NCBI GenBank assembly: GCA_963811255.1
Contig: CAWEQI010000003.1
Location: 434,001 to 498,000 of the forward strand
Source of the DNA: Croceibacterium_B sp963811255
Lineage (GTDB): Bacteria > Pseudomonadota > Alphaproteobacteria > Sphingomonadales > Sphingomonadaceae
Direction of reading: 5' to 3'
DNA: 64,000 nucleotides
A model generated the notes under the pieces. It was not told the DNA's origin, did not search any database, and saw only the letters and a program-made list of their open reading frames with translations. The position numbers and the translations under genes are program-made. The number at the start of each line of letters is the position of its first letter. The first letter of the stretch is position 1. Below, one piece after another: positions 1 to 7,163 of the stretch.

Positions 1-23
1 AAGTCCCGAGTGAAAGCAGCAAG

Positions 24-806
24 ATGAGCGACCCGTTGCGCGACGGAGCGCCGGTCGTGTTCGTTGATGCCGACAACACATTGTGGGACACGGACGAAGT
101 TTTTGCAGCGGCACAACTCGGCCTCCTCAATCGAATGGAAGCCCTGGCTGGAACGGCTGCATTAATCGACGACCGGCTGGGTTACGTCCGTGCGATCGAC
201 CAGGACCTTGCCAGCAGTCATCACGAAGGCCTGCGCTACCCGCCCCACCTTCTCGCCAATGCCCTTGGCCTTGCGCTGAGTGGTCAGCCGGCGCGGTCGG
301 CGACGCGCGCGGCCTATCTTGGTGCCACGCGACCAGCGATTCCTAAGGACGACGTCCAAAGAGCAGTTGACGATTACCTGGTGGCGCTCCGTCGGCGTCC
401 GGCGCTGCGCCCTGGAGTGGCGCAGGGCATGGCCGATCTCCACCGCGCCGGCGTCTTGCTGTTGATTGTTTCGGAATCCGCGCGGGCAAGGGTGACGGCG
501 ACCGCTAAAGCGCTCGGGCTCGCTGGCCATTTTTCGCGGATCATAGAAGGCGTGAAGCGACCAGAGCTTTACACGCGGATTCTTCGCCTCACCGGGTCCC
601 CGGCAAACGCCTATATGATTGGCGATCAACTCGATCGCGACATCGAACCGGCGAAAAAGGCTGGCCTCACCACGGTCTATTTCCCAAGCAGCTTCACGCC
701 ACGTTGGGCACCCTCGGAAGAGCGAGTAAGGCCGGACTTCCGGATCGCGAACTTTTGCGAGGTTGTCGACATCGCGCTTAATCGTGTTGGACGGGTAGTT
801 GGTTGA
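24..806 (+). CDS. HAD-superfamily hydrolase
   Basis: Cytoplasmic phosphohydrolase-type protein of 260 residues. HAD motif I is seen as VDADNTLWD, with the nucleophile and acid/base aspartates at D15 and D17. A motif II-like VSES lies near residue 150, and motif IV is MIGDQLDRD with D201 and D206 after a lysine/arginine-rich motif III stretch. The segment between motifs I and II is long and helical, as in cap-bearing C1 HAD enzymes (phosphoglycolate phosphatase-like). The substrate cannot be read from sequence. It stands alone at the window edge, with no operon partner visible and 230 nt before the next gene. Confidence 0.85.
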   Translation: MSDPLRDGAPVVFVDADNTLWDTDEVFAAAQLGLLNRMEALAGTAALIDDRLGYVRAIDQDLASSHHEGLRYPPHLLANALGLALSGQPARSATRAAYLGATRPAIPKDDVQRAVDDYLVALRRRPALRPGVAQGMADLHRAGVLLLIVSESARARVTATAKALGLAGHFSRIIEGVKRPELYTRILRLTGSPANAYMIGDQLDRDIEPAKKAGLTTVYFPSSFTPRWAPSEERVRPDFRIANFCEVVDIALNRVGRVVG

Positions 807-1038
807 CGGCGTGCGGCGCCACGTCTCTCCCTGCCATCGCTAGGGAGCTGAACGAGCGAGGCACCCCAGCTCCGTGCGGAACCTCCTGGCAAGGCTGGCC
901 GCGTAGGTTTTCGCGTCCGGACGCGATGCCCTGCTTTTTTCATCCCGCGAGCTGCCGCCGGACACCCTAGGGCGCCTTCCGTTGTCCCTGGCACACACGA
1001 GTGTTAGCTAGGCGGCTCGGCAAGGGGAGGACGGGGCC

Positions 1039-1386
1039 TTGGAACTTGCGATGATATTCGCGCTGGGGATGCTCCTGTCAGCGATGAGCGGGCGCACCAC
1101 GTTGCTCGCGACCAGGGGCAAGGTCAGTCGGTCGCTGAATGCCGCCAACGCGGTGCGAGATGTGGTCGGCACCGTTGCAGGCCTATGCTTTTGGGTGCTG
1201 ATCGTTTGGGGCTTCTCTGCCCTTAATTGGTATGTCGCTCTGCCAACGATCCTGGTGGCCGGGATTGCTGGCGGAATGGTAGTCAGTCCGGCGACGTTCG
1301 CCTTTTTCCACCGCGTCGAGCCGCTTCTTGATGTCGCGACCCTGGGGGTCACCGGCTGGCTGTGGGCGGCCCATTGGCCCTACTGA
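1039..1386 (+). CDS. small membrane protein, unknown function
   Basis: A 115-residue hydrophobic protein with three or four predicted membrane helices (about residues 3-18, 45-65, 66-85 and 96-112). I do not recognise the family. The start taken is TTG at 1039 because a strong Shine-Dalgarno (GGGGAGG, 1024-1030) sits about 8 nt upstream; an ATG at 1051 is the alternative. Its 3' end overlaps the convergent zinc-ribbon gene by 7 nt. It lies at the edge of the TIR gene cluster, but nothing shows that it belongs to it. Confidence 0.55.
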   Translation: MELAMIFALGMLLSAMSGRTTLLATRGKVSRSLNAANAVRDVVGTVAGLCFWVLIVWGFSALNWYVALPTILVAGIAGGMVVSPATFAFFHRVEPLLDVATLGVTGWLWAAHWPY

Positions 1387-1658
1387 CCGCGCCAGGATCG
1401 CGCCAGCCCTATGGGGTTCCTTCGGGAGCCTCTAGGGGCAGCAGCTCGTACGCGGAAGTCGTTGCCGCCGCACTCCCCGCAGTGAAGATGCTGCGGCAAC
1501 TCCGAGAGCTTCGCCCAAAAACCGCCGCACCTGCGGTTCATAAGGCCCCGCAGCTCCATGACGTCGGGTTCCGCCGTGTGGCCGCACTTGCAGATTAGCC
1601 GCAGCCTCTTGCCCTCCCGCGTGAGGCAGGAGAGTGTTTCAATCTTGCGGTAACCCAC
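1380..1658 (-). CDS. small zinc-ribbon-like protein
   Basis: A 92-residue protein with cysteines spaced as in a zinc-binding domain: ICKCGH near residues 23-28, RRCGG near 44, and HCGECGGN near 59-66. The rest is basic. I do not recognise a named family; small zinc-ribbon proteins of this kind occur widely in sphingomonads and on accessory elements. It sits on the same strand as, and about 18 nt downstream of, the TIR-domain gene ending at 1677, so the two could be co-transcribed. The cysteine pattern argues against a chance reading frame. Confidence 0.55.
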   Translation of the reverse strand: MGYRKIETLSCLTREGKRLRLICKCGHTAEPDVMELRGLMNRRCGGFWAKLSELPQHLHCGECGGNDFRVRAAAPRGSRRNPIGLARSWRGQ

Positions 1659-1676
1659 ACATGCCCCCGGAAGGCC

Positions 1677-2882
1677 CTACAGGCTCCTGACGAACCGCAG
1701 CAGCTGGTCGCCACAGTTGAGCCGGAAGGGCCGGTAGGCGCTCCCGCCGAGCGCATCGTAGGCCTTCACGATACGAGCGGAGATTAACCAGTTAGCGGCG
1801 GGGTTGAACCGACGTGCGCTCCGCTCCAGGGCCTTCCCTGCCTCTTCGGACGCCACCAGGTCTTTCCCGGTGTTCATCAGGTACGCGGCGAGCGCCTTGG
1901 CGTCCTGTTCGGGGTCAGTCTTCAGGAACATGCCGTCGAAGGTGCTGAATAGATCAGCCAGAGGCCAGACGCGGTTGCTCCCTATCGACCCCGACTTCTC
2001 CAGCATGCCCGCGTCTAGGAGATCAAGGGCGCCTAGGCGCACGTCGGCCTCGGGCAGTCCGGTGGCCTCCTGCAGCTGGTTATAGGTGGCCTGCGGGTCC
2101 ATCTTGTGCCCCGTGCGGCTGTTCCTGACGAAATGCTCGGCAAGGGTGAGGGCGGCCGGGGACCAGGGCGAGGAGCCCTGCGGCTGGATTTGGACGTAGC
2201 GGGGTTCGGGACCGAGCGCGGGCTTGTCGGTGACGCCATAAATCTGCGCTGCCAGTGCATCCAAGCCCTCTTCGGTCAGGACGAGTTCCGGGGCGAGGCG
2301 GTTCTTCAAGAGCGGAGGCAGTTCCGCCAACTCAATTCCGCTGCGCAGCCCGACGAAACGGGCGGTTCCCTCAACTGCCGCGAGCAAGCCCGCGTCCAAC
2401 TCCTCGTTGACCCAGGGCTTCTTAAGCGACGTGTGGGTGAGCAAGGCGACGAAGTGCGTGCAGTCGCCCAGGCCCTCTTCCATCTTGCGCCGAACGCTAT
2501 CGCCCAGGCCGATTTCCCATTGGTCGTACCAAACGTCGATGCCCCGCGCGATCAGCCCTTCGGCAATCGGCCGTGCCAGGGCTTTGTCCTCGGTCGCATG
2601 GGCGAGGTAGACGAGCCGCTTCTTATCGCTGGTGACGCGGTGGTTCACTTCCCCGACCTCCAAGCCAAGCCTCTTCTCCAACTCTCTCGCGAACGCTTGG
2701 GAGCCTGCGGTTTCCACGCGAAGCTGCTGCCCGACCTTGCGAACGAAGACAGCCGCGTGTTTGCCGGTTTCGGGGTCTACGATGGAGGCCGCCTTGGCGT
2801 GGATTTCCTCGGCAAGATTATCGAGAGCGGCGGTGACCGCGTCCTCCAGCAGCCCGTCTACGAAGCCCTTGCTCGACACCAT
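1677..2882 (-). CDS. TIR-domain protein with winged-helix-like C-terminus
   Basis: A 401-residue protein from the ATG at 2882, chosen because AGAGGGGGA lies a few bases upstream and because a longer frame would run through the divergent neighbour. A mainly helical N-terminus (1-85) is followed by a TIR domain (about 89-210). It starts KRLVYLAHATEDK, continues with the DVWYDQWEIGLGDS loop, and has PWVNEEL, where E160/E161 is the candidate NADase glutamate. Residues about 240-325 look like a winged helix, followed by a helical tail. Bacterial TIR domains typically hydrolyse or cyclise NAD+ during immune responses. It is divergent from the ThsB-like operon with 126 nt between starts. Whether it is part of that system or an independent effector is inference. 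Confidence 0.82.
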   Translation of the reverse strand: MVSSKGFVDGLLEDAVTAALDNLAEEIHAKAASIVDPETGKHAAVFVRKVGQQLRVETAGSQAFARELEKRLGLEVGEVNHRVTSDKKRLVYLAHATEDKALARPIAEGLIARGIDVWYDQWEIGLGDSVRRKMEEGLGDCTHFVALLTHTSLKKPWVNEELDAGLLAAVEGTARFVGLRSGIELAELPPLLKNRLAPELVLTEEGLDALAAQIYGVTDKPALGPEPRYVQIQPQGSSPWSPAALTLAEHFVRNSRTGHKMDPQATYNQLQEATGLPEADVRLGALDLLDAGMLEKSGSIGSNRVWPLADLFSTFDGMFLKTDPEQDAKALAAYLMNTGKDLVASEEAGKALERSARRFNPAANWLISARIVKAYDALGGSAYRPFRLNCGDQLLRFVRSL

Positions 2883-3008
2883 CCGTCCCCCTCTGCGAAA
2901 CTCGATAGCCAAGCTGGCCTCCCCTCTTGAAGTGTTCTCCGTGTGTTCCCATATTGGATTGATGGCGCGCGGTGACAAGATGCGCCTGGTCATTTCAGGG
3001 AGGTGCCA

Positions 3009-3470
3009 TTGAGCGCGACCGCTGGAGACCCCGAAGCTACACCCGGCGCCCCGCTCGGGCAGGAGGCGCTTGTCCAGTTCCGTCTGGCGCATCTCAACAT
3101 GCTCCAGGGGGTCATCGGCCGGATGGCCGGTTACTCCTCCAGCGTGAAGAACTTCGCCGTCACCATCGCGGCGGCAAGCTTGGCCTTGGCATTCGACAAG
3201 AGCACCGTGCTTCCTCTGTGGATTGCGCTGGGGGCCACCCTGCTCTTGGGCGCCTTGGACGCGTACTATCTGTTCAAGGAAAAGGGCTTCCGGGGCTCCT
3301 ACGAGCGGGTGGCGGGCGAGCCACTTAGCCAGGCGGGCCACTTGGCGATCAAGCCGGATCCTGCCAGCTTCCTCGGCGCACTCGCGAGCGTGTCGGTTTG
3401 GTTGTTCTACCTACCGCTGCTCGGTGTCGTGGGCTGGCTTATCTGGAAGGGGGTGCCACTTGAGCAATGA
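3009..3470 (+). CDS. small three-helix membrane protein of TIR cassette
   Basis: A 153-residue protein with a soluble N-terminus ending in RMAGYSSSVKNF, then three hydrophobic segments (about 46-62, 66-87 and 120-148) and a charged loop between the second and third. I do not recognise a named family. The start taken is TTG at 3009, since AGGGAGG ends 5 nt upstream; GTG at 3003 would overlap that site. The stop overlaps the start of the ThsB-like gene by 11 nt, implying translational coupling. By position it is the best candidate for a membrane effector or anchor of the TIR system, a role inferred only from context. No macro, SLOG or SIR2 domain is present. Confidence 0.72.
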   Translation: MSATAGDPEATPGAPLGQEALVQFRLAHLNMLQGVIGRMAGYSSSVKNFAVTIAAASLALAFDKSTVLPLWIALGATLLLGALDAYYLFKEKGFRGSYERVAGEPLSQAGHLAIKPDPASFLGALASVSVWLFYLPLLGVVGWLIWKGVPLEQ

Positions 3471-4320
3471 CCGCAACCGGCCCTATCGTGGCCTCTTCGG
3501 CATACCGCCGAACCCGCAGAGTTCCACCAACAACTTCCTCAATGACCTGATGAAGGCGCTCGAAGCGTCCACAACTCCGCCTCCGCCGACAGGCCTGGGC
3601 CTCGCAGCTTTGTTCGCCCCGCCGCCCCCAGCGCCTCGGCGGAATGCCCTGGGCGGTCTCTTCGGCCTCCAGCCGCCCGCGCTCGCCAAGCCTCTCCCTG
3701 CCGTCCCCCAAGTGCGCCGAAAGGTCTTCTTCTCGTTCCATTTCGAGGAGGACGTTCGGCGATCCTGCGTGGTGCGAAACTCCTACCGGATAAGGCCTGG
3801 GCAGAAGCTCCCGACCGCGAACTTCCACGACCGGAGCCTTTGGGAGAGTTCGAAGCGGGAAGGCGAGGACTTGCTCAAGCGGCTTATCCGAGAAGGCATG
3901 GTCGGTAGCTCGGTAACGTGCGTCCTTGCAGGCACCTACACCTGGCAGCGCCGTTGGGTCCGCTACGAGATTGCCCGCAGCCTGGTCTGCGGCAACGGGC
4001 TGTTCACCGTCCACATCCACAACGTCAAAGACCCCCGCCACGGCATGTCTACGCCTGGCCACAACCCGCTCGACTTCATGGGACTGGAGCTTCGACCGGA
4101 TGGCCGTGGCAACATCTGCGAGTGTGTCGGAGAGCAGTGGCGGCTATTCGACATGCACAAGGCGCCGGTCCCTTGGCCCCGCTGGTTGGAGAAACCGACA
4201 GTGGGTCACATTCGGCTCCTTTCCCACGGCACCCGCGCTTACGACTACCACGTTGACGATGGGTACAACGGCCTCGCCGAGTGGGCGCAGCTCGCGGCAA
4301 AGGATGCGGGGCGGTCCTGA
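3460..4320 (+). CDS. ThsB-like TIR protein (Thoeris-type, DUF1863)
   Basis: A 286-residue protein from TTG 3460, which overlaps the upstream stop and has GAAGGGGG 6 nt before it. Residues 1-85 are a Pro/Gly/Ala-rich linker with three LFG/LFA-x-PP-like units. Residues 86-286 match the MTH538/DUF1863 TIR-like family, including ThsB of Thoeris. Visible hallmarks are VFFSFHFEED (89-98), VRN (105-107), RSLWESSK (125-132), SSVTCVLAGT (150-159), the RRWVRYEI block with E170, a KDP...NPLDFMGLE segment, and a C-terminal YDYHVDDGYNGLAEW. In Thoeris, ThsB senses phage and makes a cyclic ADP-ribose signal that activates ThsA. No ThsA is present here; the upstream membrane protein takes that position. The linker is unusual for ThsB, which normally begins at the TIR fold. 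Confidence 0.88.
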   Translation: MSNDRNRPYRGLFGIPPNPQSSTNNFLNDLMKALEASTTPPPPTGLGLAALFAPPPPAPRRNALGGLFGLQPPALAKPLPAVPQVRRKVFFSFHFEEDVRRSCVVRNSYRIRPGQKLPTANFHDRSLWESSKREGEDLLKRLIREGMVGSSVTCVLAGTYTWQRRWVRYEIARSLVCGNGLFTVHIHNVKDPRHGMSTPGHNPLDFMGLELRPDGRGNICECVGEQWRLFDMHKAPVPWPRWLEKPTVGHIRLLSHGTRAYDYHVDDGYNGLAEWAQLAAKDAGRS

Positions 4321-4356
4321 CGGCTGCCACTCTGGAGGCTTAACTGGGGGAGGGCC

Positions 4357-5010
4357 GTGTTCGGATTGCTCAAGAAGAGGCGCCCGGCCGCTCCCTTGTG
4401 GGACTTCCTCACGCAATACACGCCCGAGAAGTTAGCGGCGCGGCTAGATCGCGAGTTGCAAACGTCGCAGGACAGCCGAGAGTTTCTACGGCTGGTCATC
4501 CTTGGATGCACCTACACTTGCGCGGCAGATTTTCTGCGTGGCGGAGGCACGGTTGCCCGTGACCGGCTGGGCGGGGTCAACCCGGATGTCATCGCCTTTG
4601 AGGCGCTTTCGTTCAGCATCTACGCGATACGCGAGCAGCACCTACCGACCCCCGAAGACCCCCTAGATGACACTGAACCGGAACCGCTGGTGGACGCCTA
4701 CCGCGATGCCATCGCCATGATCCCAATCCACATTGAGAAGTTCACCGGGTGGCAGATTGGCGACTTGTGGAACCGCCGCATCCTCTTCCATTTTCAGCGC
4801 GGCTATCGGGAGGCAACCGAGGCTTTCCTTGGTCGCTTAACAGCCCTGTCCGGCGCTGCCGCTCCCTCGTCTGACTACGGCCCGTCGAGCTTGGACCTGC
4901 GGCTGACCTTGGAGCTGACGGGGAACGTCATGCCGTTCGCGCTGGCCATTCCCAAGGGGTACGCCGAGTCCATCCAGAACGCGGTTGCAGAGTTCGGGCT
5001 GGATGAGTGA
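4357..5010 (+). CDS. unknown protein, third gene of TIR cassette
   Basis: A 217-residue, apparently soluble protein starting at GTG 4357, just after GGGGGAGGG. It is mostly helical in character, with acidic patches (residues about 100-115) and no signal peptide or obvious catalytic motif. I do not recognise it. It follows the ThsB-like gene by 36 nt on the same strand, with no hairpin between, so co-transcription is likely. Possible roles, such as sensor, accessory or regulator of TIR signalling, are guesses from position. The IS256-type element begins 69 nt after its stop, so any further downstream partner may have been displaced. Confidence 0.6.
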   Translation: MFGLLKKRRPAAPLWDFLTQYTPEKLAARLDRELQTSQDSREFLRLVILGCTYTCAADFLRGGGTVARDRLGGVNPDVIAFEALSFSIYAIREQHLPTPEDPLDDTEPEPLVDAYRDAIAMIPIHIEKFTGWQIGDLWNRRILFHFQRGYREATEAFLGRLTALSGAAAPSSDYGPSSLDLRLTLELTGNVMPFALAIPKGYAESIQNAVAEFGLDE

Positions 5011-5069
5011 CTTCGTGTGGTGTCTTGTGGTCCACTAAGTTAGCCCCTTCTGATCAGAAGCTTCATGAT

Positions 5070-5078
5070 CCCGGCCCG
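5070..5078. repeat. IS256 target-site duplication, left copy
   Basis: Sequence CCCGGCCCG, identical to 6500-6508 on the other side of the element. Joining the flanks at one copy reconstructs the pre-insertion sequence. Confidence 0.85.
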
Positions 5079-5130
5079 GTTGTGTCCGTCAACGTGGTGT
5101 AATTTTGGGTGTGGCACCGGGTCGTCATCG

Positions 5131-6342
5131 TCAGGCGGCCTTGGGTGTAATTTGTAGCGGCGGGTTCTCCTCGATCAGGGGTGTGGCGAGTTCGGCCATG
5201 CCCTCGATCTGCATGTAGCGGTGCTGGAGCTGCCATTCGTCGTTTTGCTCGAGGAGGACGGCGCCGACGAGACGGATGATGCAGTCTTCATTGGGGAAGA
5301 TGCCGACGACATCGGCGCGGCGCTTGACCTCCTTGTTCAGGCGTTCGAGCGGATTGGTGGAGTGCAGCTTCACCCGGTGCTGGGCGGGGAAGGTCATGTA
5401 GGCGAGCACATCGTGCTCGGCCTCGTCCATGCAGTTGCCGAGCTTGGGCCATCGGGTGCGCAACTGATCGGCGACCTGCCGCCAGGTCTGGGTAGCGGCG
5501 GCGTGATCGGGCTGGAGGAAGACCTGGCGGATCGCGGCGGCAACCACCGTGTTCTGGCCCTTGGGCACATGCGCCAGGGCATTGCGCATGAAGTGGACGC
5601 GGCAGCGCTGCCAGGTGGCGCCGAGCACGCGGGTGATCGCGGCCTTGAGGCCCTCGTGGGCATCGGAGATGACCAGCTTCACGCCCTTCAGGCCGCGACG
5701 GACGAGGTCCTTGAGGAAGCTCGACCAGAACGGCTCGGCTTCGCTCGGGCCGATGTGCAGGCCGACGATCTCGCGCTTGCCCTCGGTGGTGACGGCAACG
5801 GCTATTATCGCCGCGACGCTGACGATCCGGCCGCCCTCGCGCACCTTGAGGTAGGTCGCGTCGAGCCAGAGGTAGGGCCACTCGCCGGCGAGCGGCCGTT
5901 TAAGGAAGGCGTTCACCCGCTCATCGATGTCCTTGCACAGCTTCGACACGCTCGACTTGGAGATGCCGCTCATGCCCATCGCCTGCACCAGCTCGTCGAC
6001 GCGGCGGGTGCTGACGCCGGCGATCCATGCCTCCTGGATCACCGAGACCAGCGCCTTCTCCACGGTCTTCCTGGGCTCCAGGAAGCCGGGGAAGTAGGCG
6101 CCGGTCCTGAGCTTGGGGATCTTCAGGTTGAGCGTGCCCAGCCGGGTGTCGAGGGTTCGTTCGCGATAGCCGTTGCGCCAGGTCCTGCGGTCGCTGGATC
6201 GCTCATGCCGGCCGGCGCCGATCACGCCGTCGACGTCGGCCTCCATGATCAGCTGCAGCACGCTCTCGGCGATCGTGCGCAGGAAATCTCCATCTCCGGT
6301 CTTCGCCATCAGCTCGGCAAGCGGTAGTCTGTCTTCGGTCAT
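5131..6342 (-). CDS. IS256-family transposase
   Basis: A 403-residue mutator-type DDE transposase, full length for the family. The start taken is ATG 6342, preceded by GAGGAG; the open frame extends further upstream towards the IS end but without a good ribosome site. Visible features are the N-terminal RRTWRNGYRERTLDTRLG region, the first catalytic Asp in LWLDATYLKVR, VISDAHEGL carrying the second Asp, the CxxH-like WQRCRVHFMRN segment, and a C-terminal STNPLERLNKEVKRR containing the catalytic Glu. It moves the element by a copy-out/paste-in route known for this family. Confidence 0.93.
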   Translation of the reverse strand: MTEDRLPLAELMAKTGDGDFLRTIAESVLQLIMEADVDGVIGAGRHERSSDRRTWRNGYRERTLDTRLGTLNLKIPKLRTGAYFPGFLEPRKTVEKALVSVIQEAWIAGVSTRRVDELVQAMGMSGISKSSVSKLCKDIDERVNAFLKRPLAGEWPYLWLDATYLKVREGGRIVSVAAIIAVAVTTEGKREIVGLHIGPSEAEPFWSSFLKDLVRRGLKGVKLVISDAHEGLKAAITRVLGATWQRCRVHFMRNALAHVPKGQNTVVAAAIRQVFLQPDHAAATQTWRQVADQLRTRWPKLGNCMDEAEHDVLAYMTFPAQHRVKLHSTNPLERLNKEVKRRADVVGIFPNEDCIIRLVGAVLLEQNDEWQLQHRYMQIEGMAELATPLIEENPPLQITPKAA

Positions 6343-6424
6343 CGGGATCAACTCCTCGGTTGGGGTGAAGCTTCGAAACTCCACCTTACCGATGAGCCCG
6401 GTGGCCACCAGAGCCGAAACCGCA

Positions 6425-6447
6425 GGGGTGGGGCATGGCCCCACCCC
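6425..6447. other. hairpin between IS right end and transposase start
   Basis: Arms GGGGTGGGGC and GCCCCACCCC are perfectly complementary over 10 bp with a 3-nt loop. The hairpin lies in the 5' leader of the transposase. Hairpins in this position can block read-in transcription or translation of a transposase; that role is inferred here. Confidence 0.6.
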
Positions 6448-6499
6448 GGCAAGCACCTCAATCTCCACCGGAAATTACACCACGAACGCGGACGCTAGC

Positions 6500-6508
6500 C
6501 CCGGCCCG
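6500..6508. repeat. IS256 target-site duplication, right copy
   Basis: Sequence CCCGGCCCG, the right-hand partner of the left copy at 5070-5078. Confidence 0.85.
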
Positions 6509-6601
6509 CGCCTTATGCTGGCAGGTATCATTTTGCGATGCTCATCTGGGAACAGGTTTCTCGCCTTCGCCAGAGCATTCGAGAGCTCGGAACGGAGGTA
6601 G

Positions 6602-7003
6602 CTCGAGAAGAACCATCCGCCTTATTCGGGAGACGCCAGCCCGTTCATGACCGTTCCGATTCCGAGCGGCCTCTACTTCGACTTCGTTGGTTAAACAGAC
6701 GTCCCCGGCCGCTATCTCGGGCCTTCCTATCAAGCATACGTGCGACAGGTGCTTGATGCTGCAGCACCCACTGACGTTCAGGTGCTGGGTGAGGAGCGAT
6801 ATGGTCCTAAAGGCGGGAAGAAGGACGCCGTTGACTGGCTGGTTGAAGACGCCACCGCTGTGTTGTTCGTTGAGTGCAAGGTCCTCAAGACCAACCAAGA
6901 GCTTCGCACTAAGCTCGACACGGGAAAAGGCATGAGTCGCTCTGCAACCGCGACCGTCAGCGAGCCTCCACAGGTTGACGGTGCCGCTATCGCAAGGGGG
7001 TGA
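6602..7003 (+). pseudogene. remnant of PD-(D/E)XK-like nuclease gene
   Basis: One reading frame carries coherent protein sequence on both sides of an in-frame TAA (6692-6694). Before it is KNHPPYSGDASPFMTV...LYFDFVG; after it is GRYLGPSYQAYVRQVLD...GEERYG. A nuclease-like core follows, KKDAVDWLVEDATAVLFVECKV, where the Asp and the E-x-K spacing resemble PD-(D/E)XK sites. A further TAG at 6599-6601 lies at the upstream edge, and the frame may continue back to the IS end. The C-terminal tail after about 6930 looks non-native. I read it as a broken gene left beside the IS; readthrough or two small genes are less likely. Confidence 0.5.
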
Positions 7004-7163
7004 TCGGCCGAATGGTGAAAGGACCGAAAGCGGGCATTCGGGTAAGCCCGCGCCGCGGACGACAGCATTCGCGAGTTTGCCTTACGAATGCGAACCGGCG
7101 GCATACGGCCATTTCGGGTGATGCTGCCGATGAAACAGCGGTGGCTAGCTTAATTCGCTAAAT

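Larger units (their letters stand above)
5079..6499 (-). mobile_element. intact IS256-family insertion sequence
   Basis: A 1421-bp element with one transposase gene, flanked by a 9-bp direct repeat CCCGGCCCG (5070-5078 and 6500-6508), the target-site size expected for IS256. Its ends form imperfect inverted repeats sharing GTCCG and a perfect 13-bp core CGTGGTGTAATTT (5093-5105, and its complement at 6472-6484). A 10-bp-arm hairpin GGGGTGGGGC/GCCCCACCCC lies at 6425-6447 between the right end and the transposase start. The perfect duplication and full-length gene point to a recent insertion. It separates the TIR cassette from a decayed nuclease-like gene. Confidence 0.9.

Noticed and set aside
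5221..6327. 368-codon plus-strand frame in the IS
   Set aside because: Antisense shadow of the IS256 transposase.
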